From Lachnospiraceae bacterium UBA7086 (GTDB taxonomy: Bacteria; Bacillota; Clostridia; Lachnospirales; Lachnospiraceae): DNA of 64,000 nt. The notes beneath the pieces are model-generated. The model ran no database searches. It saw only the letters and a list, made by a program, of their open reading frames with translations, and was not told where the DNA came from. The position numbers and the translations under genes are program-made. The stretch spans positions 1 through 64,000 of the forward strand of contig DKZA01000012.1 of the NCBI GenBank assembly GCA_002492525.1, in the 5' to 3' direction. Positions 10,254 through 17,688 of this stretch are shown piece after piece (the first letter of the stretch is position 1; each line of letters starts with the position of its first letter).

Positions 10254-12059
10254 CTATTCTGCCGTGCCGTCATCGACTGTATCTGCCGCATCGTCTGGCA
10301 CCTCGGTATCTGCATTATCCGTCACCTCGGTATCTGCTTCATCCGGTATCTCAATGCCTGCCTCGGCCGCAACCTCCTCCGGGCTGTATCCCACAGGCCA
10401 GTAAGAAGCTGTCACCGTAAAGTTGATCGTGATAACCCCGGTCTCCTGATCTTCTTCCTCCCGCAGGGCGGCAAGGGTCACCATCTGCGGAATCAGGGAA
10501 TGGAAGGTACGCATCTTCTGCACTGTGGCCGCCGCCTCTTCCTTGGTGTCCACCTCCATACTGATACTTACCCCGTCAGCGTTACTGCTTAAGGAAATCA
10601 CATTCACACTGCTGGGAAGATTTTCCTCCAATTCCTCCAGGAACTCAAATAATCCCTCATTCCTGTTCTCCGTAGCCTCATACATGGCACTCACCTTAGT
10701 GTATTCCGCCTTCTTGGCTACATATTCGTTATAGATGGGAATGATGTCTTCCAAATCCCCGGCCTCTGTTTTCAGTTCCATGTTGGTCTTCTGTACTCCC
10801 ATATAGCGAATCAAAGAAACAGCCGCCAGCGCGATTCCCGCAACCACACCAATAACCAGCAGAGAATAGGCTATAACTGCACCATTCACACTCTTGGAAT
10901 CGCCCTTGGATTTCTCTTTGCCCTTTTTATCCGTATCCTTCTTAAAGCCCAGAGGCGCTACTGCCGCGCCCATACAGGCTATGTACTCTCCGAAACTCTC
11001 ATTCTTAAAATCACGCGCCAGATTCCAGCCGGCCACTTCCCGAAGAACCACCACCGGCATGTTGATCTCCGCGGAAAGCAATTCATCCAATCCCTTAAAA
11101 TCCGCACCAAGACCGGTAATCATAATCCTGCCCACCGGCGTATTCGTATTGCGGGATAAATAATAGTCAATAACTCTGGCAATACCGCCCACCAGAGGCA
11201 TGAAAGCCGCCCGCACCTCATCCATGGCCTTTTCTTTGCCTGATTTTGCCGGTACAGCCGCCCCGTCGGCAGAGCCTTCCGCTCCATCCGGCGCTTCCTG
11301 CGCCGTCTGGGATGCGTCTTCTTTCGCAATACATTCATTCCGCTGTAAAACCCGGATGGCCTGTTCCACAGAAGAAATATCTCCCCAGGCAAGCGTGTTC
11401 ATAACGGTATCTATGGCCTCATCCACGCCATAAGAAACATTTCTGGTAAAAGTCAGCACGGAATCCTGCACCGCCATCACCAGAGAAGCTCTCTCCTCAA
11501 TCTTAACGATCAAGCTGGTTCCCTGCGCACACTCTTGCTTCACCACCTGGAATACCGAGTTGCCGGCATAATCCATAGCCGCCACTTCAAGCTTTAAGGC
11601 CTTCGCCAGATCATAATAACCGGACAAAAGCGCCGAGGGCACCGCCATAACAAGCAACTTATACTGCTGGGCAGTCTTTGTTTCCCCAATCGTTCCCAGA
11701 ATACTGTAAGCCAACTGATACTGGCTCAAATCCACCGGAAAATAATCCGTAGCATTGGCATTGACTACGTCCATGATTCTGTTTTCTTTGACAAAAGGAA
11801 TCACAACTTCACGGCTGGCTATCCTGGACGATGTGATCGTGAACACCACTTGTTTCGCCTTGATCCGGTTCACCGAAAGCGCTTTTTTTAAATTCTCCAC
11901 ATACTCCGGTGAAATCGTCAGCACACCATCGTTAATCATTCCCTCATTGGTGGGAATCGTAAAACTTTTGTAGACCTTATGAGACTTACTCTTATAATCT
12001 ACCTCACAAACCCTGGTCAGCGAATAGCCGATCTCAATACTGATCGCTCTAGCAGCCAT
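10254..12059 (-). CDS. Fused PilM-PilN pilus assembly protein
   Basis: Residues 1 to about 370 are an actin-like PilM domain (start MAARAISIEIGYSLTRV, phosphate-loop-like N-terminus, ITGLGADFKGLDELL near 315). A Lys/Ser-rich linker follows, then one membrane helix (about 393-416), a short coiled coil and a PilN-like domain ending near residue 570, then an acidic repetitive tail (DTEV units). PilM is normally a cytosolic ATP-binding protein that docks on the cytoplasmic tail of a separate PilN. Here both are one chain of 601 residues. The ATG at 12059 has AAGGAGG nine bases upstream; an in-frame ATG at 12083 lies upstream of that site and is rejected. pilO follows at once. Confidence 0.85.
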   Translation of the reverse strand: MAARAISIEIGYSLTRVCEVDYKSKSHKVYKSFTIPTNEGMINDGVLTISPEYVENLKKALSVNRIKAKQVVFTITSSRIASREVVIPFVKENRIMDVVNANATDYFPVDLSQYQLAYSILGTIGETKTAQQYKLLVMAVPSALLSGYYDLAKALKLEVAAMDYAGNSVFQVVKQECAQGTSLIVKIEERASLVMAVQDSVLTFTRNVSYGVDEAIDTVMNTLAWGDISSVEQAIRVLQRNECIAKEDASQTAQEAPDGAEGSADGAAVPAKSGKEKAMDEVRAAFMPLVGGIARVIDYYLSRNTNTPVGRIMITGLGADFKGLDELLSAEINMPVVVLREVAGWNLARDFKNESFGEYIACMGAAVAPLGFKKDTDKKGKEKSKGDSKSVNGAVIAYSLLVIGVVAGIALAAVSLIRYMGVQKTNMELKTEAGDLEDIIPIYNEYVAKKAEYTKVSAMYEATENRNEGLFEFLEELEENLPSSVNVISLSSNADGVSISMEVDTKEEAAATVQKMRTFHSLIPQMVTLAALREEEDQETGVITINFTVTASYWPVGYSPEEVAAEAGIEIPDEADTEVTDNADTEVPDDAADTVDDGTAE

Positions 12060-12148
12060 GTGTTGTTTCCTCCTTCTACACATTTCCTATATCATAATAA
12101 ACCTGCCGGTGATGCCGTGCAGGTATTTTTCTCAAAAATCATATAAAG

Positions 12149-12904
12149 TCATACAAATTGCCCAAAATACCATGTAAGCATCCTGTTTCCCCAAAGTGCG
12201 GCTACTAACACACCCAGAGAAAGATATGGCCCCATCGCAAGCGTGCGTCCCTCCCCGCTTACTTTCATGCGGATTACATGAATGACCGCTCCGAAAACGC
12301 ACCCCAACAAAAAAGCCAGAATAATCAATTTCCAGCCGAGTAACAGCCCGCAGGCCGCCATCAGCTTTACATCACCGCCGCCGATTGCCTTACCCGCGGT
12401 GGCATAATATAAAACCGCCAAAAAGGCACTGACAGATAGGAGGCCGACCAGGTAGGTAAGAAAATTCCGATAATCTGTGCCTACCCGGATCAGCCCCAGT
12501 GCCAGTATAAACAAATTGATTCCAAAGGGAATCTCATAAGTCCTAAAATCAATCACGCTCAAGACAAGGAGCGCCGAAGCCAACAGACAATAGAGTAGGG
12601 ATTCTATGCCCAGGCCGCCTGTCCATACGATCAAAACGTATAAGATTCCGTTCGCCGCCTCAATCAGAGGATACTGGACAGAAAGTTTGGCGCCGCATTT
12701 GCGGCATTTCCCCCGCAGTACAAGAAAACTAAATACCGGTATCATATCGTACCATTTCAGACGATAGCCACAGCTCATGCAGTGGGAAGACGTCTTTACG
12801 ATATCCTCCTTCTTCGGAATCCGGAAAATGCAGACATTTAGAAAGCTGCCGATCACGATGCCGAAGAGGAATATAATAATGTAAAGTATGATATCTGGTA
12901 ACAT
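12149..12904 (-). CDS. pilD: Prepilin peptidase / N-methyltransferase
   Basis: A24-family aspartic membrane protease that cleaves prepilin leaders at the cytoplasmic face and methylates the new N-terminus. Two CxxC pairs (Cys42/45 and Cys67/70) form the zinc-binding cytoplasmic loop found in bifunctional PilD enzymes. The catalytic aspartates are Asp119 (SVIDFRTYEIP) and Asp178 (GGGDVK). About seven further hydrophobic segments are visible. Length, 251 residues, is normal. Its substrates are presumably the five prepilin-like products of this locus. It lies downstream of the major pilin across a long hairpin. Confidence 0.95.
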   Translation of the reverse strand: MLPDIILYIIIFLFGIVIGSFLNVCIFRIPKKEDIVKTSSHCMSCGYRLKWYDMIPVFSFLVLRGKCRKCGAKLSVQYPLIEAANGILYVLIVWTGGLGIESLLYCLLASALLVLSVIDFRTYEIPFGINLFILALGLIRVGTDYRNFLTYLVGLLSVSAFLAVLYYATAGKAIGGGDVKLMAACGLLLGWKLIILAFLLGCVFGAVIHVIRMKVSGEGRTLAMGPYLSLGVLVAALWGNRMLTWYFGQFV

Positions 12905-12930
12905 GTAATATCCTTCTGTAGGGTTTTGAT

Positions 12931-13016
12931 TTAACGTATTACCCCCCCCCTGTGCAAAATTGCGTTTTTATGTATGTGCCTTTTTGCATAGAGGGCGAGG
13001 GGTTATTACGTTTTAA
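12931..13016 (-). repeat. Long imperfect inverted repeat with a 9-base G/C tract
   Basis: The arms 12931-12960 and 12981-13016 pair over about 28 positions with small bulges, around a loop of about 20 bases. On the minus transcript one arm contains nine consecutive G (C at 12942-12950 on the plus strand). The hairpin lies between the pilin stop and the pilD start. It has no U-run after it, so it is not a standard terminator. It could protect the abundant pilin mRNA or reduce read-through into pilD. Confidence 0.7.
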
Positions 13017-13067
13017 TTGAATTGCTTAATACTGTATCACATCTGTATGTCTTGGATACCAGTTTTA

Positions 13068-13568
13068 TCAGTTCCCAGGATCAGGTGTAGGTGTAGTAGG
13101 TGTATTGGTAGCACCTAACATTCTGTTACTAAAAGTACCTGCTGTTTCTTCATTAGCTGCAGAATATGTGAAATTGAGGCTACCATTATTAACCGTCCAT
13201 GTAATGGTATAATCATTCCATGCGGTTCTGCTCTGCCTTCTCGTGTGTAACACATTACTTGCATCCAACAAACCTGCATCAGCCAAAGCTGCACCCACGA
13301 AAGTATTAGTCGGATTCAAAGTCTGATCCGCTGTCCCGATGGTAATGTTTCCAGCAGTCGGAGTTACAGAAGCATCCGGATCTGCTGCATAAATCTGCAG
13401 TGCTGTTACGATTTCTGCTGCGTTCTGCAGATCTGTTGAGTTTCTTGATCTCTCCACATATCTTAAGTACTGCGGTGCCAGTACTACGAGCAGGATTGCC
13501 ATGATGGCAATAACGATGATCAGCTCGACAAGGGAGAAACCTTTGTCATTCATTCTTTCTTTCCTCAT
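13068..13568 (-). CDS. pilA: Major type IV pilin (type IVa-like)
   Basis: A short leader ending in NDKG precedes FSLVELIIVIAIMAILLVVLA, a textbook class III signal with Glu at +5. The 166-residue length, the alpha-1 helix continuing to YVERSRNSTD, and a Thr/Pro-rich C-terminus (TNTPTTPTPDPG) fit a major pilin subunit. There is no Cys pair. The ATG at 13568 has AAGGAG nine bases upstream; the ATG at 13553 with GAGG nine bases upstream is equally spaced and would give a leader of five residues. It lies between pilC and pilD. Identification as the main subunit rests on size and position. Confidence 0.85.
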   Translation of the reverse strand: MRKERMNDKGFSLVELIIVIAIMAILLVVLAPQYLRYVERSRNSTDLQNAAEIVTALQIYAADPDASVTPTAGNITIGTADQTLNPTNTFVGAALADAGLLDASNVLHTRRQSRTAWNDYTITWTVNNGSLNFTYSAANEETAGTFSNRMLGATNTPTTPTPDPGN

Positions 13569-13734
13569 TGTCTCTTTCTCCTTTTCCATCATAAAATTGA
13601 TTTGTGTTGCTCTATCTTAAACACGGCCGCTCCCTACCTGACAGCCGGGTTTAATTCGATTTGTGATATCTGCCTGGAATATTCTATGCAGTTTGTTTGT
13701 GTGATTTTTCTGTATAAAATCGTACCATCATGAT

Positions 13735-14949
13735 TTACAAATTATCCAATGCCGCATACATGTTCACCATAGGCGCCATAACTGCCGCAATCAGGATACC
13801 GACCACGCCCGCCAGTACAATGATGATCATAGGTTCCATAGCCGCCATCAGGGACTGTACTGCCATCTCCACTTCCTCTTCATAGTAATCCGCCAGTTTA
13901 TTAAGCATTTCCTCTGTGGAACCGGCTTCCTCACCAATTCTTAACATATGATAAACCATAGGCGGGAATAATCCGCTGGTCTGCAGGGGCTGGGACAGCG
14001 GCACACCAACCATAATCTGCTCCAGTGCATCCTTAAGCGTCTCTTTAAACCATATATTCGTCATGGTATCCGCCACAATATCCACCGCTTCAATCAACGG
14101 TACGCCTGCCGTCAACAGTGTGCTGAGCGTCCTGGCCATCTGGGCACAGGCAGATTTGACTACCAGATTCTTGATTGCCGGAATCTTCAACTGCAATTTG
14201 CCAAAAACATGTTTGCCGGAATTGGTCTTGGCATAGGTCTTAATCGCAAACACAATAGCAATCACGACCGGAATAATGATGAACCAATTATCTTTAATAA
14301 AATTACTTAATGCAATCACCGCCAATGTAATCCCCGGAAGTTCCGCATCCAACTGCTCGAACATATCCATATAACGCGGGATAACAAACACCAGCATCAC
14401 AATCACCACGGCCACTGCCACGCAGGCAACCACGATTGGGTAAATCATAGCTTTCTTTACAAGTGCGTGGGTTTTAGCGGATTTCTCAAACTGTGTTGCC
14501 ATACGCTCCATAGCCGTATCCAGACTACCGGAAGCCTCACCGGCTCTGGCCATCTGCACCAGAAGCTCTGAAAACACAGCCGGATGCTGTGCCATGGAAT
14601 CTGCAAAACTCTCACCTTTTTCCACGTCCGCGCGCACCGCGTAGATTGCCTTCTGCATCTTCTTATTTTCTGTGGAATCTGCCAGCATATTGAGTGTCTC
14701 TATGATGGTAACACCCGCCCTGGTAATACTGGCAAACTGTCTGCAGAACACCGCCAAATCACGCGCTGTAGGCTTACCGCCAAAGTCAATGCTGATATCT
14801 TTGGTCAGCATGTTCTGCTCAGTTATCTCAAGCACAATAAGACCCTGATTCTTCAGATCTCTGAGTACGAGTTCTTTGTTATCAGCGTCTTTACTGCCTT
14901 TGATTTCTTTTCCGCCTTTATCGATTGCGACATATCCCCAAGCCGCCAT
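13735..14949 (-). CDS. pilC: Type IV pilus inner-membrane platform protein
   Basis: GspF/PilC family, 404 residues. It has the usual two repeated cytoplasmic helical domains (each starting near FCRQFASITRAG and ACAQMARTLSTLLTAG) and membrane segments near residues 170-195, 215-235 and at the C-terminus (IIIVLAGVVGILIAAVMAPM). It transmits PilB and PilT motor action to the growing pilus. The ATG is preceded by GGGGG. It is separated from pilB by two nuclease-like genes and has its own candidate promoter upstream. Confidence 0.95.
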   Translation of the reverse strand: MAAWGYVAIDKGGKEIKGSKDADNKELVLRDLKNQGLIVLEITEQNMLTKDISIDFGGKPTARDLAVFCRQFASITRAGVTIIETLNMLADSTENKKMQKAIYAVRADVEKGESFADSMAQHPAVFSELLVQMARAGEASGSLDTAMERMATQFEKSAKTHALVKKAMIYPIVVACVAVAVVIVMLVFVIPRYMDMFEQLDAELPGITLAVIALSNFIKDNWFIIIPVVIAIVFAIKTYAKTNSGKHVFGKLQLKIPAIKNLVVKSACAQMARTLSTLLTAGVPLIEAVDIVADTMTNIWFKETLKDALEQIMVGVPLSQPLQTSGLFPPMVYHMLRIGEEAGSTEEMLNKLADYYEEEVEMAVQSLMAAMEPMIIIVLAGVVGILIAAVMAPMVNMYAALDNL

Positions 14950-15111
14950 AGCAATTCCCCCAGTTTATTCTATATCGGCATAAAGTACGGATTTCATCTC
15001 TGAAAGCCATTCTATGATATTGTCTGTACCTATATAATATATATATTATACTTACGCCCCAAAACGACCGTGACAATATCTCATTTATTATCCGGTACTA
15101 ATTTACTACAT

Positions 15112-15140
15112 AGTCTAACATATTTCTGTAGTTTTTTCAA
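15112..15140 (-). promoter_or_regulatory. Candidate pilC operon promoter
   Basis: On the minus strand, TTGAAA (15135-15140) and TAGACT (15112-15117) are 17 bases apart, and the -10 box is preceded by TGT (extended -10). The predicted leader is about 155 bases. Confidence 0.45.
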
Positions 15141-15154
15141 TAGTTATATAAATT

Positions 15155-15178
15155 TTTTGACATGAATCCACGTCAAAA
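15155..15178. promoter_or_regulatory. Dyad TTTTGAC-N10-GTCAAAA
   Basis: A perfect seven-base inverted repeat with centres about 17 bases apart lies just upstream of the candidate pilC promoter. The geometry fits a dimeric repressor or activator site. The regulator is unknown. Confidence 0.35.
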
Positions 15179-15324
15179 GTACTACAAAAATAAGGTTTTC
15201 TCTCCTATTTGTTTCAACCCAAGACCAGTCTCTGCCTGTATTCCCCAATGTATATAGATAATATCGCATATCCCAAAGCCTGTCCCAGCCTATGTCCCTG
15301 CTTCTATATTGTGCCATAGTCATG

Positions 15325-16107
15325 TCAATGCGTTGCCATGCAGTCGATAATCTGCTCGATGACAGATTTCTCTTCCTCCAACTCCTCTGCTATTTCAGAA
15401 ACCGTTCTGCCTTTAGCCAGTTTCTTTCGCACCTGCTCACAGAGCTTTTCTCTTATACCTTCTTTTATACCCTGTTCCCGTCCTTCTCTTTTCATTCTCG
15501 TCAACGCATATTCCATTGTAATCTTCTCTCCTTTCTCCCGTCGTTTCTGTAATCTTTCAATATCATCTATAAAATCTGTCTCGCCCGTCAAAACATACAA
15601 CATATGCATGGTTTTATCCAAATCTGTTATTTCCTGTTCTGTGGGTATATACTCTGCTCCTTCAGCCAGATAATCGGCCACTACTCTCATATCGCTTTTG
15701 AATCTTTGCCGTATTTCTTTCGGCAGATGTTTCATGGAATACATGTGCAGGCTGATATTATCAATATATTTTCGAGCCATGCTATGAATCTTTTTTCTGC
15801 CAAAAAACTGATGCAGATTTGAACCTGTTCTCCACCCGATATCTCCCCAGTATAACACGAGCGTAATTGCCGGATAGGTATCCCCGCCATCATACTGCTG
15901 TCTGTAGATTGCTCCTTCATAACCAGCCTTACGGAGCAGTATCTTATAATCGGGGCTGGATTGATTCTCCAAAGTATACTGTATGGCAATCCTGCCTTCC
16001 TTTATTTCATATTTGCTCACATCATTATACTGATTACGCAGCATACCGGTTTTCGCAGGATATAACGATTCTGTAGGCGCCGGCCGCAAATCTGCCGCCC
16101 TCTGCAA
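15325..16107 (-). pseudogene. Rpn-family nuclease-like protein, 5'-truncated
   Basis: PD-(D/E)XK nuclease of the Rpn/transposase-like group. Recognisable parts are a YNDVSKY segment, a core LENQSSPDY (the Glu-x-Gln of the family) near residue 48, a helical middle, and a charged Glu/Lys-rich tail ending in GRTVSEIAEELEEE. The usual first 40-50 residues are missing. There is no ATG; the frame opens at a TTG after an in-frame TGA, about 25 bases from the flanking repeat. The 3' end matches the neighbouring Rpn gene beyond its stop, with a one-base shift. Probably a decayed copy. Such proteins are linked to recombination promotion and are often mobile. Confidence 0.75.
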
Positions 16108-16132
16108 ACTCTGCCTGTATCCGTGAAATCAT

Positions 16133-16312
16133 GGCAGAATCTGCCAGAATGTCTGATGTAGGTATGATCCTACTGATAGATACAGCCGGCATCATAAGTC
16201 ATGACGACCGACTGCTTAGTGATAGAATATATCTTTTTGTGCTATTTGTCAATTCTATTTTTAAAATATTAATACGCTAAATATCGTTTGTTTCATCTTC
16301 CACACTACTTTC
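16133..16312. repeat. Structured flanking repeat, copy A
   Basis: About 180 bases nearly identical over the first 100 to copy B at 17478-17652. It contains stem-loops: a GGCAGA/TCTGCC palindrome, GTAGG/CCTAC, and an imperfect GCCGG/CGGC-type stem. The loop of the second stem differs between copies while the stem is kept. Confidence 0.8.
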
Positions 16313-17324
16313 ATACTCTTATAGTCATATCAATGGTTGCTATGCCGTTGATGATCTGCTCAATGACAGATTCTTCTTCCTCAAGCTCCTCTGCAATTTC
16401 GGAAACCGTTCTGCCTTTGGAGAGTTTCTTTCGTACCTGTTCGCAAAGTTTTTCTTCACGGCCTTTTTCTATGCCTTCTTCCAGACCTTTTTCCATGCCT
16501 TTTTCCAGACCTTTTTTTATCCCTTTTTCTATCCCTTCTTCCAGACCTTCCTTACGCCCTTCCTCAAAGGTATTCTTTAGATGTCTCTTTTCATCATAAT
16601 GTGTCAAGAGCATATGCATCACCACTCCTCTCTCCGCAAGGAGGATATCCGCAAGGATTCCTCTCTCGATACAGTCATCGATTGCCGCCTCTACTGCTTC
16701 CTCCCGGCCCATTCCTTTTTCCATATTTCCTTCGATTTCTGCCGACAACTCAGAATACTCCCAAAGTCTATGGCATTTCTCCATCAGTTCCCGGTTGTAT
16801 CCACGATTGATATTGACCACTTTACAGATACACTCCAGGCATCCGCTCCCATGCCCTGCCGAATAAGAATCGGATAAGTACAATGTCCGGTCGTCCGTAT
16901 GCATACCGCTCCCATTATAGAACACGATATACTCAGGGGTGGGAAGCTCTATCCGTCCTTTTCCATAGATATCATCCCCGCGGGTGCTCACCAGCCCTTC
17001 AAACTGCTGGGCAAAATATAACAGTCCCCGCAGGGGCATATTCGGATTCCAGGTGCTCTGGTGTTCATACAGATTCAAGTGGCTCGCAATGATAAAGGAC
17101 AGATCGTTCTTCATCTTCATGAAGATCACATCCTCCATGGTGACCACTTCCAGCTCTTCCGGGTCTTCATATGTACTGCCGTTTAAGGCATTATAAAGCT
17201 CCAGCAGGTCTTTTTTCTCCCGAAAGAGCCGTCTGAAGAGAACATCTTTATACTTTCGGTTAAACCACCGTCTCCTCCACCGGTCTCCACGCCTGTACCA
17301 TTTGTCCACATTTCGTTTTGTCAT
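16311..17324 (-). CDS. Rpn-family PD-(D/E)XK nuclease-like protein
   Basis: Rpn-type recombination-promoting nuclease/transposase-like protein, 337 residues. The N-terminus is FKDVLF-like (KYKDVLFRRLFREKKDLL). The putative active site comprises MKNDLSF (Asp, about residue 74) and LYEHQST (Glu-x-Gln, about 87). A long E/K-G tetrad repeat (EGIEKGIKKGLEKG-type, about 255-290) precedes a C-terminal helix pair shared with the truncated neighbour. The ATG is behind GGAGG. The gene has its own promoter 12 bases upstream and interrupts the pilB-pilC pair, so it is probably an insertion. Cellular role is uncertain. Confidence 0.85.
   Translation of the reverse strand: MTKRNVDKWYRRGDRWRRRWFNRKYKDVLFRRLFREKKDLLELYNALNGSTYEDPEELEVVTMEDVIFMKMKNDLSFIIASHLNLYEHQSTWNPNMPLRGLLYFAQQFEGLVSTRGDDIYGKGRIELPTPEYIVFYNGSGMHTDDRTLYLSDSYSAGHGSGCLECICKVVNINRGYNRELMEKCHRLWEYSELSAEIEGNMEKGMGREEAVEAAIDDCIERGILADILLAERGVVMHMLLTHYDEKRHLKNTFEEGRKEGLEEGIEKGIKKGLEKGMEKGLEEGIEKGREEKLCEQVRKKLSKGRTVSEIAEELEEEESVIEQIINGIATIDMTIRV
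16455..16560 (-). repeat. 12-bp tandem coding repeats in the Rpn gene
   Basis: Degenerate 12-base units encode tetrads of the form (E/K)-G-(I/L/M)-(E/K). They give an uninterrupted charged helix. Slippage here would add or remove tetrads in frame. Confidence 0.75.
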
Positions 17325-17336
17325 AGATTTTCCTCC

Positions 17337-17365
17337 ATTATACAGTTTTTTGTGACTGAATTCAA
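17337..17365 (-). promoter_or_regulatory. Strong sigma-A-type promoter of the Rpn gene
   Basis: TTGAAT (17360-17365) and TATAAT (17337-17342) are exactly 17 bases apart on the minus strand. The -10 box ends only 12 bases before the ATG, with GGAGG in between. Transcription would therefore start within or just after the ribosome binding site and give a message with almost no leader. Confidence 0.7.
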
Positions 17366-17477
17366 GGAAATCTTGAGGTTACCCAGGTAAGCGCATGATT
17401 CAGTCAAACAAGAATCGTTATGGGATCATTTCCGACCATCGGAAAGAATCGATAAAAGACGGAGATATTTCTCCACA

Positions 17478-17652
17478 GGCAGAATCTGCCAGAATGTCTG
17501 ATGTAGGTATATTCCTACTGATAGATACAGCCGGCATCATAAGTCATGACGACCGGCTGCTTAGTGATAGAATACATCTTCTCCTATAATTTGTCAATTG
17601 TATTTTAATCTATTAATATACGTAATATCGTTTATTATATTTTTCACACTGT
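17478..17652. repeat. Structured flanking repeat, copy B
   Basis: Second copy of the hairpin-rich repeat at 16133-16312. It lies between pilB and the intact Rpn gene. An additional GGAGA/TCTCC stem abuts it at 17461-17474. The whole 17325-17688 interval is otherwise non-coding. Confidence 0.8.
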
Positions 17653-17688
17653 TTTTTGAGGCAGAAAATACCACGCAGCAATCCTGTC

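Larger units (their letters stand above)
14950..15324. other. 375-base intergenic region upstream of pilC
   Basis: No credible gene. It holds a candidate minus-strand promoter (15112-15140), an AT-alternating stretch at about 15032-15050, and a dyad at 15155-15178. The remainder shows no structure I can name. Confidence 0.6.

Noticed and set aside
12060..12083. Eight-residue N-terminal extension of PilM-PilN
   Set aside because: The AAGGAGG ribosome binding site lies inside that extension, directly before the ATG at 12059.
12931..13016. Intrinsic terminator after the pilin
   Set aside because: The hairpin is long but is not followed by a U-run on the minus transcript.
15325..17324. Insertion sequence with transposase
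   Set aside because: Rpn proteins are transposase-like in name, but no terminal inverted repeats or target duplication were found; only the flanking direct repeats are supported.
17395..17589. 64-codon plus-strand frame in the Rpn flanking repeat
   Set aside because: It runs through the hairpin repeat, copy A does not keep the frame from the same start, and no ribosome binding site is seen.
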